Origin: Candidatus Methylospira mobilis | GTDB taxonomy: Bacteria > Pseudomonadota > Gammaproteobacteria > Methylococcales > Methylococcaceae | Reading direction: 5' to 3' | Assembly: GCF_009498235.1 (NCBI RefSeq) | Contig: NZ_CP044205.1 | Location: 2,481,389-2,545,388, forward strand | Length of the DNA stretch: 64,000 nt | Notes under the pieces: model-generated | Told to the model about the DNA's origin: nothing | Database searches by the model: none | What the model saw: the letters and a program-made list of their open reading frames with translations, nothing else | Program-made: the position numbers and the translations under genes | Shown: positions 9,566-19,209 of the stretch, in pieces | Numbering within the stretch: the stretch's first letter is position 1 | Layout: every line of letters begins with the position of its first letter

Positions 9566-9874
9566 ATGTCCACACTAAAGATACGCGCCCGCCGGCAAGA
9601 CGGCTACACGCTGTTACGCGTGCTGATCAGCCATCCTATGGAAACCGGACGACGAAAAACGGAACAGGAGCAGCCGATAGCCGCGCACTATATTCGAAAC
9701 GTACAGATAGCGCTGAACGGAGCGCTGATTTCCGAATGCCTGTTCAGCACATCGGTTTCACGCAATCCGTATCTTTCGCTGCATCTGCCGGCCAGTCAAC
9801 CCGGCGACCGTCTACGCGTCAGCTGGCAGGACAACCAGGGACAGAGCGATAGCGACGAAGTGCTGGTCGAATGA
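9566..9874 (+). CDS. soxZ: SoxZ-like sulfur carrier subunit
   Basis: A 102-residue protein matching SoxZ: LKIRARRQDG, the HPMETGRR motif, the I-A-HYIRNV segment and a C-terminal strand ending in SDEVLVE. SoxZ has no signal peptide of its own and is exported as a passenger bound to Tat-targeted SoxY. It is divergent from soxY with only 17 bp between start codons, so the promoters must overlap the opposing 5' ends. It is convergent with prfC. Confidence 0.87.
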   Translation: MSTLKIRARRQDGYTLLRVLISHPMETGRRKTEQEQPIAAHYIRNVQIALNGALISECLFSTSVSRNPYLSLHLPASQPGDRLRVSWQDNQGQSDSDEVLVE

Positions 9875-9904
9875 TCAGGCATCGTCTTTGCTGCAAGGTG
9901 TACG

Positions 9905-11479
9905 CTACAGCTCGCGCGTTGCGCTGAAATGAATATCCGGCCAGCGCTCCTCGGTCAGCGATAAGTTAACCCGGCTGCTCGCCAGATAAACCAGATAACC
10001 GCTGCCGTCCTCCGCCAGATTTTCAAACGCCTTGCGTTTGAACTCCTCCAGCAGCTTCACATCGGAACAACTCACCCAGCGCGCGGTAGAAACCGAAACC
10101 GTATCGTATACGCACTCTACGTTATATTCCGCCTTCAGACGAAAAGCAGTCACATCGAATTGCAATATACCGACCGCGCCCAATATCATATCGTTGTTTT
10201 TCAGTGGCTTGAACAACTGGGTTGCGCCTTCCTCGGTCAACTGCTGCAAGCCTTTCTGCAAGGCTTTCGCACGCAACGGATCTTTGAGAACCACGCGCCG
10301 GAACAGCTCGGGCGCGAAATAAGGCACCCCTTCGTATTTTAGACTTTCGCCCTGGGTAAAAGTGTCTCCGACCTGTATCGTGCCGTGATTATGCAGACCG
10401 ATGATATCGCCGGCATAGGCTTCCTCCACGTTTTTGCGCGTATCGGCCTGGAAGGTAATGGCGTTAGCAATCTGCACCTGTTTTCCGGTACGCACATGAT
10501 ACATTTTCATGCCCTTGTCGTACTTTCCGGAGCAAACCCGCAAAAAGGCGATACGATCGCGATGAGCAGGGTCCATGTTGGCCTGTATTTTGAAGACAAA
10601 ACCGCTGAATTTATCTTCCGCAGCGTCGACGATACGTTCACGCGCCTGGCGCGGTTGCGGCTGCGGTGCAAAATCGGCGAAAGCATCCAGCAACTCCAGC
10701 ACCCCGAAATTATTGATTGCGGATCCGAAAAATACCGGCGTTTGTCTACCGCTCAGATAACTTTCCAGCTTGAAGGTATGGGAAGCACCCTTGACCAGTT
10801 CCATTTCCACGCGCAACTCGTCGGCCTGATCGCCCAGCACTTTGTCCAGTTCGGGATTATCCAAACCGGCGATGACCTCGCCTTTGATGATTTTGTCGCC
10901 ATGCGAGGGACTGAACAAATGCACGGAATCCGTCGCCAGATCGTAGACGCCCTTGAAACGCTTGCCCATGCCGATAGGCCAGGTCATCGGCACGCATTGT
11001 ATCTTCAGAATATCTTCCACTTCGTCCAGCAGTTCGATCGGCTCGCGGCCTTCGCGATCCAGCTTGTTGATGAAGGTCAGTATCGGTGTGTCGCGCAGAC
11101 GACAGACCTCCATCAGCTTGATGGTTCTGTCTTCGACGCCCTTCGCGCTGTCGATCACCATCAGCGCCGAATCCACCGCAGTCAGCGTGCGATAGGTATC
11201 CTCGGAAAAATCTTCGTGTCCCGGAGTATCGAGCAGATTGAGTATGCAGTCCTTATGCTCGAACTGCATGACCGAAGTAGTCACGGAAATACCGCGCTGC
11301 TTTTCCATTTCCATCCAGTCCGAAGTCGCATGACGCGCCGCCTTGCGGCTTTTGACCGAACCGGCCAGCTGTATAGCTCCGCCGAACAGCAGCAACTTTT
11401 CGGTCAGGGTGGTTTTACCCGCGTCGGGATGAGAGATGATGGCGAATGTGCGTCTACGCTTGATTTCTAAGGAATTCAT
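9905..11479 (-). CDS. prfC: Peptide chain release factor 3
   Basis: RF3 is a translational GTPase that recycles RF1/RF2 after termination. The product is 524 residues (E. coli 529). The G1 motif SHPDAGKT is at residues 16-23, [11 protein letters not shown] forms G3 and NKLDRE forms G4. The ATG at 11479 (MNSLEI) was chosen because the family starts there; the frame extends to 11527 through a tandem repeat and is not conserved. The gene lies between soxZ (convergent) and an IS-damaged segment. Confidence 0.97.
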   Translation of the reverse strand: MNSLEIKRRRTFAIISHPDAGKTTLTEKLLLFGGAIQLAGSVKSRKAARHATSDWMEMEKQRGISVTTSVMQFEHKDCILNLLDTPGHEDFSEDTYRTLTAVDSALMVIDSAKGVEDRTIKLMEVCRLRDTPILTFINKLDREGREPIELLDEVEDILKIQCVPMTWPIGMGKRFKGVYDLATDSVHLFSPSHGDKIIKGEVIAGLDNPELDKVLGDQADELRVEMELVKGASHTFKLESYLSGRQTPVFFGSAINNFGVLELLDAFADFAPQPQPRQARERIVDAAEDKFSGFVFKIQANMDPAHRDRIAFLRVCSGKYDKGMKMYHVRTGKQVQIANAITFQADTRKNVEEAYAGDIIGLHNHGTIQVGDTFTQGESLKYEGVPYFAPELFRRVVLKDPLRAKALQKGLQQLTEEGATQLFKPLKNNDMILGAVGILQFDVTAFRLKAEYNVECVYDTVSVSTARWVSCSDVKLLEEFKRKAFENLAEDGSGYLVYLASSRVNLSLTEERWPDIHFSATREL

Positions 11480-11501
11480 GGGGAGATTTTTAGGATAATG
11501 C

Positions 11502-11567
11502 GATTTTATGTACTCAGCTATGTACACATTTCAAGATTTTATGTACTCAGCTATGTACACATTTCAA
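11502..11567. repeat. Exact 33-bp tandem duplication upstream of prfC
   Basis: Bases 11502-11534 and 11535-11567 are identical and contiguous. The unit contains TGTACACA and GTACTCAG elements, and a third partial GTACAC follows at 11571. It sits 23-88 bp upstream of the prfC start, in its presumed promoter region. The unit length is a multiple of three, so it stays open in the prfC frame for part of its length, but no coding role is supported. Confidence 0.95.
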
Positions 11568-11622
11568 AAAGTACACAAACGGCATGAATATATTTAAGCA
11601 GTGAATTATAACTTAACCAGAG

Positions 11623-11796
11623 TCAGCTTGCTGTACGCCCTTCCCAAGCTTCAATGTCTTCTGGGTCCCAAAGGCAGGATGTACCCGTATGCTGGATCGT
11701 CGGTTTAGGGAGCGGGTTTTCATCCAGCTTCATCCACCGGCAGATTGTTCTTTTCGATTTTTGGTACCGATTCACGAGGTCCGATATAGTGAGGAA
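11623..11796 (-). pseudogene. Truncated AlpA-like helix-turn-helix regulator
   Basis: A minus-strand frame ending at TGA 11623-11625 encodes a 57-residue fragment with no start codon. It reads ISDLVNRYQKSKRTICRWMK, then ENPLPKP, then LWDPEDIEAWEGR. This pattern (helix-turn-helix, basic wing, W-x-x-x-D-I-E-A-W) is that of AlpA/excisionase-type regulators of integrated elements. The 5' end is cut at the left end of the adjacent IS3 element. It is probably a leftover of an earlier island between prfC and ppx. Confidence 0.6.
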
Positions 11797-11852
11797 TTGA
11801 AGTGGCTACACTAAACCGGACACACAGATAAACTACCTCGAAAAGGGAGAGT

Positions 11853-12158
11853 GTGTCAGAAATGAGTCAAGAAAAACCGAAAACCTATACAGCAGAATTT
11901 AAGGCCTCGGCAGTTAAGCTGGCGAATGAGTCGGACAAACCGGCTGCGCAGACGGCGAAAGAGTTGGGTATTAACCCGAATACGCTTTATACTTGGATTC
12001 ATCAATACAGCCGGCCTCAGGCGAACGATAAGGCAGTCCGAACCGACGAGCATTTGTACGGGGAGCTAAAGCGCCTAAAGCTGGAAAACAGCCGCTTGAA
12101 GGAGGAGCGTGATTTATTAAAAAAGGCGGCAGCGTACTTTGCCAAGGAACAACGGTGA
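11853..12158 (+). CDS. IS3-family transposase OrfA
   Basis: A 101-residue DNA-binding subunit. A helix-turn-helix covers residues 15-55 (AVKLANESDK, TAKELGINPNTLYTWI). A leucine-zipper-like coiled coil (LKRLKLENSRLKEERDLLKKA) and the typical AAYFAKEQR ending follow. GTG 11853 has a GGGAG ribosome-binding site at good spacing; ATG 11862 is the alternative. The stop TGA overlaps the orfB start (GTGA), the usual arrangement for producing the OrfAB fusion by frameshifting. Confidence 0.9.
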   Translation: MSEMSQEKPKTYTAEFKASAVKLANESDKPAAQTAKELGINPNTLYTWIHQYSRPQANDKAVRTDEHLYGELKRLKLENSRLKEERDLLKKAAAYFAKEQR

Positions 12159-13007
12159 AGTACGCCTGGATCAAACAACACCGCGATGAATTTTCAGCGA
12201 AAGCGATGTGCCGTTTTATGAAGGTTTCCCGTAGCGCTTATTATGCGTGGCTACAGGGTCCTGCGTCGGTCACAGAAAAGTCTGACGCTAAGCTGTCGGA
12301 TAAAATCTGCACGTTATTTAAAAAAAGCCGCGGGAGCTACGGCACACGACGGCTGAAAATAGAATTGGGAAAGAGGGATATCCATCTGAGCCGCCGAAGA
12401 ATTGGGCGCTTGATGCGACAAGCCGATTTACGCTGTAAGACCCGGCGCCGCTTCAAGGCGACCACAAATTCGCAGCATAACCTGCCGGTTGCAGCCAATC
12501 TTCTGGGTCGCCAGTTTAGCGTCCAGCGGCCCAACCAAGCTTACGTGGGTGATATTACCTATATTTCGACGCAAGAAGGCTGGCTGTACTTAGCGGTGGT
12601 AATCGACTTATATTCTCGCCAAGTCGTAGGCTGGTCTATGGCTGAACATATGCGCACTGCGTTGGCCAACGATGCCTTTTTGATGGCGGTTTGGAAGCGT
12701 AAGCCGGAAAAAGGCCTGATCTGGCATACCGACCGCGGCAGTCAATACGCGTCGGAAAGTCATCGGATGTTATTGAAGCAACACGGTGTTCGGCAAAGTA
12801 TGAGCCGTAAGGGGAATTGCTGGGACAATGCCGTTGCGGAAAGTTTTTTTCATACGCTCAAAACAGAGCTGATTTATCAGGAAAACTACAAAACTCGGGA
12901 GCAAGCCAAGCATATTTGAATATATTGAAGTCTTTTATAACCGGGAGCGGCTTCATTCGGCCAACGAGTATATGTCGCCAGTGGACTACGAACGAATTAT
13001 TGATGAT
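12155..13007 (+). pseudogene. IS3-family transposase OrfB, frameshifted near the C-terminus
   Basis: The DDE integrase core is intact in the 254-residue first part: Asp133 (YVGDITY), Asp193 (HTDRGSQY) and Glu229 (NAVAESFF). After QAKH the frame hits TGA at 12917-12919. The expected tail, IFEYIEVFYNRERLHS and SPVDYERI, continues in another frame. A loss of five bases between two CAT triplets (AAGCAT then ATTTGAA) would explain it. The gene then runs into ppx without its own end, so the transposase is unlikely to be functional. Confidence 0.85.
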
Positions 13008-14504
13008 TTAACTGTAGCGCAACAACATTCCCGTGCCATTCAAAAATCCGGCCTCAATTTCCAGATCGGCAGCCGTCAAGGGATGAGCGTCTATCCAGCC
13101 CGCCGGAAAAAAAAGCTCAATACTGCCCAGAGCGAACTTCAAGCCTATATCGGGCAACGGCGCGGAGCGGCGGCTGCGGTTCAGCAGTATGGACAGTCTT
13201 AACAAAAAAATCAGGGACTTTACCGCCTCGTCCCATGGCGCAGCCAGTTCCTTGAACCATTTTGCCTGCAGCTTGCGCCGATGAGCGCGCACTATGGTCG
13301 CCAACAGCTGCTGGTCCTGCCGGGAGAAGCCGGGCAAATCGGCATTCTGGATGATATACGCGCCATGTTTATGATATTGGCTATGAGCGATATCCAAACC
13401 GATTTCATGCAGCTCCGCCGCCCAGTCCAGCCACTGCAACGCAATCTCGCTATCGATGCCGTGCAGGGGTAATACTTGCCTAGCCAAATGATGCAGCGTC
13501 GTACGAATTCGGGCGGCGTGTTCCTGATCGACATGATAGCGGCTTGCCAATGCAGCAACGGTACGCGAGCGGATGTCCTCATGGTTGATTCTGCCCAGTA
13601 GATCGTAGAGCAACCCTTCGCGCAGGGCGCCATCGGATACCTCCATGGCGCGGATGCCCAGACTATTGAACGTGGCATAAAGTATCGCCAGACCGCCCGG
13701 CAGTATCGCTCTGCGATCGGCGGAAAGATCGGGAAACGACAAGCGATCCATATGACCGGCGGAGAGCATCGCGTCTATCAGGCGATTCAGACCTTCCAGG
13801 TTGATCGTATCCCGCCCCCACCCCGAAGCGGATATTACTTTCTGCACCGAACGCAAGGTACCCGATGCGCCCACAGCCTGGTCCCAGGCATCGGAACGAA
13901 AGCTGTTTTCGATCGGCTCCAGCTCCGTTTGCGCCGCCAGCACCGCATGCTTGAAACGCTTCGCGGTTATTTTTCCGTCCGGGAAGTGGATCAGGCTTAT
14001 CGATACCGACCCCATCTGCAGGCTTTCCTTTTGCAGCGGATTTCCGTCGATGCCGATGATATATTCGGTACTGCCGCCGCCTATGTCCATGACCAGACGG
14101 CGGCGTCCGTCGCACGCCAGGCTCTTTGCGACACCCTGATAAATCAGCCGCGCTTCCTCTATGCCAGAAATAATTTCGATCGGATAGCCCAAAGCCTGCT
14201 CGGCTATAAACAGAAACTCCGCGCCGTTACGCGCGGCGCGCAGCGTGTTGGTACCCACCGCCCTGACACTGGACGGCGGCATGCCGCGCAAGCGTTGTCC
14301 GAAGCGTTGCAGGCAATCGATCGCGCGCTGCTGCGACTCCGGCGTCAATTGCCGCGCTGGCGTCAATCCGGCGCCAAGACGCACCATTTCACGCAAACGA
14401 TCGAGCACGACCAGCTCGCCCTTGCGTAAGTTGGCCACTATCATATGAAAACTATTCGAACCCAAGTCTATTGCAGCAACAGTTTCCAATTGATTAAGCG
14501 GCAC
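13008..14504 (-). CDS. ppx: Exopolyphosphatase / pppGpp phosphohydrolase (Ppx/GppA family)
   Basis: Ppx/GppA enzymes hydrolyse terminal phosphates of polyphosphate or pppGpp and belong to the actin-like ASKHA fold. Both phosphate-binding loops are present: AAIDLGSNSFHMIVA at the N-terminus and MDIGGGSTEYIIG near residue 150. The C-terminal HD-like region contains LHEIGLDIAHSQYHKHGAYI. GTG 14504 was chosen because AAGGAA precedes it by about 8 bases; a TTG at 14543 is an upstream alternative. The product is about 498 residues, normal for the family. Its last codons abut the truncated IS3 element, but the C-terminus looks complete. Confidence 0.92.
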   Translation of the reverse strand: MPLNQLETVAAIDLGSNSFHMIVANLRKGELVVLDRLREMVRLGAGLTPARQLTPESQQRAIDCLQRFGQRLRGMPPSSVRAVGTNTLRAARNGAEFLFIAEQALGYPIEIISGIEEARLIYQGVAKSLACDGRRRLVMDIGGGSTEYIIGIDGNPLQKESLQMGSVSISLIHFPDGKITAKRFKHAVLAAQTELEPIENSFRSDAWDQAVGASGTLRSVQKVISASGWGRDTINLEGLNRLIDAMLSAGHMDRLSFPDLSADRRAILPGGLAILYATFNSLGIRAMEVSDGALREGLLYDLLGRINHEDIRSRTVAALASRYHVDQEHAARIRTTLHHLARQVLPLHGIDSEIALQWLDWAAELHEIGLDIAHSQYHKHGAYIIQNADLPGFSRQDQQLLATIVRAHRRKLQAKWFKELAAPWDEAVKSLIFLLRLSILLNRSRRSAPLPDIGLKFALGSIELFFPAGWIDAHPLTAADLEIEAGFLNGTGMLLRYS

Positions 14505-14615
14505 GTTTCGTTCCTTGGAGTTGTGATCTGAGTTTATAGTCAAGCTGTATTCCTGCTAAGATTGCAGGATAAATCGTTATTTTACCGAATTCGCCGCCTG
14601 TTTTTCCAAATCCTT

Positions 14616-15545
14616 ATGTACGCACTTGCGCTTGACAATTTACAAAAGACCTACGGAAACGGCTTCAAAGCCCTTACCGGAATCGACCTGCATGTGGAGT
14701 CGGGCGATTTTTTTGCCCTGCTGGGTCCCAACGGGGCCGGAAAATCCACGACCATCGGCATCATCAGTTCGCTGGTCAACAAAACATCGGGCAAGGTTTC
14801 GGTATTCGGCAACGATCTCGACAGCAATCCGGAGGAGGTGCGCCGCTGCATCGGACTGGTGCCGCAGGAAATCAACTTCAATCAGTTTGAAAAAGTCGAG
14901 AACATCGTCGTCAATCAGGCGGGTTATTACGGCATTCCTTATCGCGAGGCTTGCCGCCGCGCCAAACAGTGCCTGAGCGCGCTGGATCTATGGGACCGGC
15001 GCAACAGCGTATCCAGGCAGCTCTCAGGCGGCATGAAGCGCCGGCTGATGATTGCGCGCGCATTGGTGCATTCGCCAAGACTGCTGATCCTGGACGAACC
15101 CACCGCCGGTGTGGACATAGAGATCCGGCATGCGATGTGGGCTTTTCTGGAGCAGCTGAACCGCGCCGGCACGACCATCATACTGACTACCCATTATCTG
15201 GAGGAAGCGGAAAAACTGTGCCGCAACATCGCCATCATCAATCATGGGCGCATCGTTGCAAACAGCGACATGTCCGGCCTGCTGGCGCGGCTTCCGACTG
15301 ATCGATTTGTGCTGGAACTGAGAAATCCGCTTAACGAACTGCCGCAACTGGAAAATTATGTGCTGAAGCAGATAGACGGCGCCACGCTCGCCGTCGATGT
15401 GTCGGCCCATATCGGCATCCATTCCTTGTTTACGCAATTGACGCAGCACGGAATCGAAGTAGCCAGCATACGCAATGCTTCCAACCGGCTGGAACAGTTT
15501 TTCATGAATCTGCTGGACAACAAACCAGCCCACCCGGAGCGCTGA
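14616..15545 (+). CDS. ABC transporter ATP-binding protein (YadG-like)
   Basis: A 309-residue ABC ATPase with Walker A LLGPNGAGKST, signature LSGGMKRR, Walker B LLILDEPTAGVD and the switch histidine in TTHYLEEAE. It powers an ABC-2 type exporter together with the permease encoded 8 bp downstream. Sizes and order match E. coli yadG-yadH, whose substrate is not established. ATG 14616 follows a poorly conserved upstream frame and matches the family N-terminus (ALALDNLQKTYGNGF). Confidence 0.93.
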   Translation: MYALALDNLQKTYGNGFKALTGIDLHVESGDFFALLGPNGAGKSTTIGIISSLVNKTSGKVSVFGNDLDSNPEEVRRCIGLVPQEINFNQFEKVENIVVNQAGYYGIPYREACRRAKQCLSALDLWDRRNSVSRQLSGGMKRRLMIARALVHSPRLLILDEPTAGVDIEIRHAMWAFLEQLNRAGTTIILTTHYLEEAEKLCRNIAIINHGRIVANSDMSGLLARLPTDRFVLELRNPLNELPQLENYVLKQIDGATLAVDVSAHIGIHSLFTQLTQHGIEVASIRNASNRLEQFFMNLLDNKPAHPER

Positions 15546-15553
15546 TAATCGAT

Positions 15554-16318
15554 ATGAAACATTTGATCGCCCTGCAAACCATACTGTTCAAGGAAATTTT
15601 GCGCTTCGTGCGCATCTGGCCGCAAACACTGTTGCCTCCGGCGGTAACCACCTCGCTATATTTTCTGATTTTCGGCCGCCTGATGGGAGCGCGTATCGGC
15701 GAAATGGGAGGCATCAGCTATATCGCCTATATCGTACCCGGCGTGATATTGATGTCGGTGATAACCAACGCCTACAGCAACGTGGTTTCCTCATTCTACT
15801 CGACCAAGTTTCAGCGTCATATCGAAGAGCTGCTCATAGCACCGGTGCCGAACTGGGTGATACTGACCGGCTATGTCGGCGGCGGCGTCACGCGCGGGTT
15901 AATGGTTGGCGCCGTGGTGGCGCTGATATCCCACTTTTTCAGCCCACAGGCCTGGGTACACCCGTGGATCGTCTGCTTGGTGTGCATACTCACGGCGATG
16001 GTGTTTTCTCTGGCGGGCTTTTTAAATGCGCTGTTTGCTAACAGCTTCGACGACATATCCATCATCCCTAATTTTGTGCTGACGCCGCTGGTCTATCTGG
16101 GCGGCGTGTTTTATTCGGTCAGCCTGCTGCCGGAACCCTGGCGCAGTCTGTCGCTGGGAAATCCGATTCTCTACATGGTCAACGCGTTCCGCTACGGTAT
16201 GCTGGGTATTTCCGACGTCGATATCATGCGATCTTTTGCGATCATCGGCGCGTTCATCCTGACTTTGGGCGGAGCCAGCCTGATACTGTTGCATAAAGGC
16301 ATAGGGCTGAAGAACTGA
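15554..16318 (+). CDS. ABC-2 type transporter permease (YadH-like)
   Basis: A 254-residue inner-membrane permease with about six hydrophobic segments. The ABC-2 signature region lies near the C-terminal half (LTPLVYLGGVFYSVSLLPEPWR, split here as LTPLVYLGGVFYS and LLPEPW). It starts 8 bp after the ATPase and the two genes form one export system. The transported compound cannot be inferred. Confidence 0.93.
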   Translation: MKHLIALQTILFKEILRFVRIWPQTLLPPAVTTSLYFLIFGRLMGARIGEMGGISYIAYIVPGVILMSVITNAYSNVVSSFYSTKFQRHIEELLIAPVPNWVILTGYVGGGVTRGLMVGAVVALISHFFSPQAWVHPWIVCLVCILTAMVFSLAGFLNALFANSFDDISIIPNFVLTPLVYLGGVFYSVSLLPEPWRSLSLGNPILYMVNAFRYGMLGISDVDIMRSFAIIGAFILTLGGASLILLHKGIGLKN

Positions 16319-16532
16319 AAGTTGCTGCCGGCTATCGTTTTTAACAATTACAAACCGGCTGAGCTCGTATAATTCTGCGCTCCTCGCCCCATCTCGCGCA
16401 AGACGACTACAGCTTTAATCCCGGACGCGGTATCATGTTTACAATTGGTTCAGCCTTGCCGCACGGGTGCGCGCAACAAAACCGGCAACAGTCAGGTACA
16501 TACAACTTAAGTTACCCCGCTCCGAGGATGTC

Positions 16533-19193
16533 ATGCAAAAATGGAAACGACTGCTGATCGCCGCCGCCCTGGCGTTGGTAGTGCTTACTTCGATTCTGGC
16601 CGCTTCCGGCATTCCATTAATTAATTTGCTGGTCGACTACTGGTGGTTCAGTTCGCTCGACTACGAAGGCTACTTCTGGCTGCGTCTACTGTACCGCTAC
16701 ATACTTTCCGGCAGCGTGACATTATTTTTCTTCCTGGTGTTCTTTTTGAACTTCTGGGTCGCTTCGCGTTTTCTCGGCGCGGAAGAAATTTCCCTTGCCA
16801 GTCTGCCGGAAAAAGAAACGCGTCGCACAAAACACCTGCTCCACCTATTGCAAGCGGGTTCGATCCGCATTTATGCACCGCTATCGCTGATCCTGGCCGT
16901 CACCATAGCGCTACCCTTTTATACGCACTGGGAACAGGCATTATTGTTCATTTTCGGGCCGGAGGCAGGCGTAGCCGATCCGGTCTATCAGGAAGATGTC
17001 AGCTTTTACCTGTTTAGACTCCCAATTTTCGATCTGATACAGGTCGAGCTGCAAAATGCGTTCATACTGCTTACGCTGGGCATCACGCTACTGTACTGGA
17101 TAGAACACCATCTCGTACCTGCAAAACAGCGCACCTGGCCACCCGGGGCGAAAATGCACATCAGCGCGCTGGCGATCGCAAGTGCGCTCGCGCTCGCGTG
17201 GGGCTTTATACTCGACCGTCACGACCTGCTCTACGTGGATTTTCACGAACCGGTGTTTTTCGGGCCCGGCTTCGTCGAACATATGTTTCGGGACCCCCTG
17301 CTCTGGCTGTCTGCGATAACCGTAGTTGCCGGCACCTTGCTTGGCATTTTCTATGCCTACACAGGAAAGAGAGGATGGCTCGTCCTGTTCAGCGGCGTGT
17401 TTTTTTTGATTTCCATTTTATTGGAACACTCGTCGTACGTTCCCGGCCTGATGGATCGGTTTATCGTCAAACCCAACCCGGTCAAAGCCGAGCAAGCCTA
17501 TATGGAAGACAATATTATTGCAACCCAGGACGCCTATTACCTTCAGGATATTAAAACCGTCGATATCACTCCCGGCTTTGGCGTTGACTTGATAGATGCG
17601 CATACCAGCGAACATCTGGACAATATTCCGGTCTGGGATACCGATTTTCTGGATGACGTTTATCAGGAAATGCAGGGCATACGGCCTTATTACAACTTTA
17701 CCGATATCGATGTCGCCCGCTACACGATCAATGGCAAAATCGAACAAGTCAATCTGTCCACACGCGAAATCAACCTCGAGAAGCTTCCCGAGGAAGCGCA
17801 AAATTGGGAAAACCGCCATCTGCGCTATACGCACGGCTTCGGCGCAGTGGTAACGCCATCGACGCAGAATGCGGACGAGCCGATGAAATGGCTGTTGCGC
17901 GACATCAACATGCAGTCGAGCATGGGCTTCAATGTTGAAAACCCCGATATCTACTATGGCACCGAACGACTCGATTACGCCATCGTTCCAAATCGGCTCA
18001 ATATCGTCGATATCGCCGGCAATGACCAAAGCGTCAACGCGGGAAGGACCGGGATTCCGATTTCATCGCTGTTTCGCAAACTCATTATTTCCGGCTACTT
18101 TCGCGATGAAAAGCTATTTTTCAGCGTAAATATCGATCAGAACAGTCATGTGTTGATGCGTCGCAATATCGTCGAGCGCGTCAAAACCCTGACGCCGTTT
18201 CTCGCTCTGGACAAAGACCCCTACCCGGTCATCACACCGCAACGCATCTACTGGATACAGGACGCCTATACCCTGTCGGAAGAATATCCGGTATCGAAGA
18301 TCAGTCGCTTCACTTTTGCCGGGGATAGTCAACCCAGCGAATTCAACTATATCCGCAATTCAGTCAAAGTGGTAATCGACGCCTTCGACGGCTCGGTCAG
18401 TTACTATATAAACAACCCTTCCGATCCGGTCATACAGGGTTACAGCAGCGCTTTCCCCGGACTGTTCAAAGATATGGCCTTGATGCCGCAGCCGCTTAAA
18501 GACCAGCTGCGTTATCCCGAGGATCTGTTCAATATCCGCATGCGGATTTACGCCAAATATCATCAAAAAGATCCGTCCCTGTTTTATCAGCAAGCCGAGA
18601 CCTGGGATTTTTCCAAAGACAGCGAAAAAAAACCGGTACAGCCCTATTATTTGACTACCCATATCCAGGACACCCTGGATGATGAAAACTTCATGCTGAT
18701 CGCACCAATGACGCCAATAGGACGCAGCAACCTGAGTGCGCTGGCTATTGGCGGCAATATACGTTTCGACAGCAATACATCGCCGCTCACATCACAGATC
18801 GTTATTTATAAATTCAATCGGGAGACGCAGGTCGACGGACCGTCGCAAATCAGCGCATTAATCGATCAGGACTCTGAAATATCTAAACTGTTCTCATTAT
18901 GGGATCAAAAAGGTTCGCATGTTATCCGTGGCCGCATCATCACCTTGCCCATCGGAAGATCCGTGCTCTACGTTCAACCCATTTACCTGGTATCGACCGC
19001 CCACACCAAAATACCCGAACTGGCGCGCGTGATTCTTTCCATGGGCAATGTCGTGGTCATGGACACTTCGCTCGAAAAAACATACGACAAGCTCGAAGCG
19101 CAGCTAAAAAAAATAACGGCGGCGACGCCGCAAACGGCAGCAATAACAGGAAAATCCGGCACCGTACCGTCTGCCCCCCCCTCGTTGCCTTAA
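16533..19193 (+). CDS. UPF0182 family large membrane protein
   Basis: An 886-residue protein. Its N-terminal third has seven or so membrane segments (from LLIAAALALVVLTSIL onward). A long soluble domain follows that contains family features such as RYTHGFGAV, NRLNIVDIAGNDQS and a PIGRSVLYVQPIYL segment. The family (COG1615) is widespread but has no assigned biochemical role. ATG 16533 follows GAGG at suitable spacing; the frame is open to 16467. The C-terminus ends in a Pro/Ala/Thr-rich tail. thiO begins 16 bp downstream, so the two may be co-transcribed. Confidence 0.9.
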   Translation: MQKWKRLLIAAALALVVLTSILAASGIPLINLLVDYWWFSSLDYEGYFWLRLLYRYILSGSVTLFFFLVFFLNFWVASRFLGAEEISLASLPEKETRRTKHLLHLLQAGSIRIYAPLSLILAVTIALPFYTHWEQALLFIFGPEAGVADPVYQEDVSFYLFRLPIFDLIQVELQNAFILLTLGITLLYWIEHHLVPAKQRTWPPGAKMHISALAIASALALAWGFILDRHDLLYVDFHEPVFFGPGFVEHMFRDPLLWLSAITVVAGTLLGIFYAYTGKRGWLVLFSGVFFLISILLEHSSYVPGLMDRFIVKPNPVKAEQAYMEDNIIATQDAYYLQDIKTVDITPGFGVDLIDAHTSEHLDNIPVWDTDFLDDVYQEMQGIRPYYNFTDIDVARYTINGKIEQVNLSTREINLEKLPEEAQNWENRHLRYTHGFGAVVTPSTQNADEPMKWLLRDINMQSSMGFNVENPDIYYGTERLDYAIVPNRLNIVDIAGNDQSVNAGRTGIPISSLFRKLIISGYFRDEKLFFSVNIDQNSHVLMRRNIVERVKTLTPFLALDKDPYPVITPQRIYWIQDAYTLSEEYPVSKISRFTFAGDSQPSEFNYIRNSVKVVIDAFDGSVSYYINNPSDPVIQGYSSAFPGLFKDMALMPQPLKDQLRYPEDLFNIRMRIYAKYHQKDPSLFYQQAETWDFSKDSEKKPVQPYYLTTHIQDTLDDENFMLIAPMTPIGRSNLSALAIGGNIRFDSNTSPLTSQIVIYKFNRETQVDGPSQISALIDQDSEISKLFSLWDQKGSHVIRGRIITLPIGRSVLYVQPIYLVSTAHTKIPELARVILSMGNVVVMDTSLEKTYDKLEAQLKKITAATPQTAAITGKSGTVPSAPPSLP

Positions 19194-19209
19194 ACCGTTA
19201 GAGGGCAAC

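Larger units (their letters stand above)
11798..13007 (+). mobile_element. IS3-family insertion sequence, 3' end lost
   Basis: The left end lies near 11798-11803 (TGGCTACACTAAACCGGACA). orfA and orfB follow in overlapping frames. No matching right inverted repeat is present; the transposase reading runs directly into the 3' end of ppx at 13008, so the right terminus is deleted. The exact left boundary is uncertain by a few bases. The element interrupted an AlpA-like gene. Confidence 0.85.

Noticed and set aside
10385..11470. 361-residue open frame antisense to prfC
   Set aside because: Antisense shadow of prfC with no motif or ribosome-binding site.
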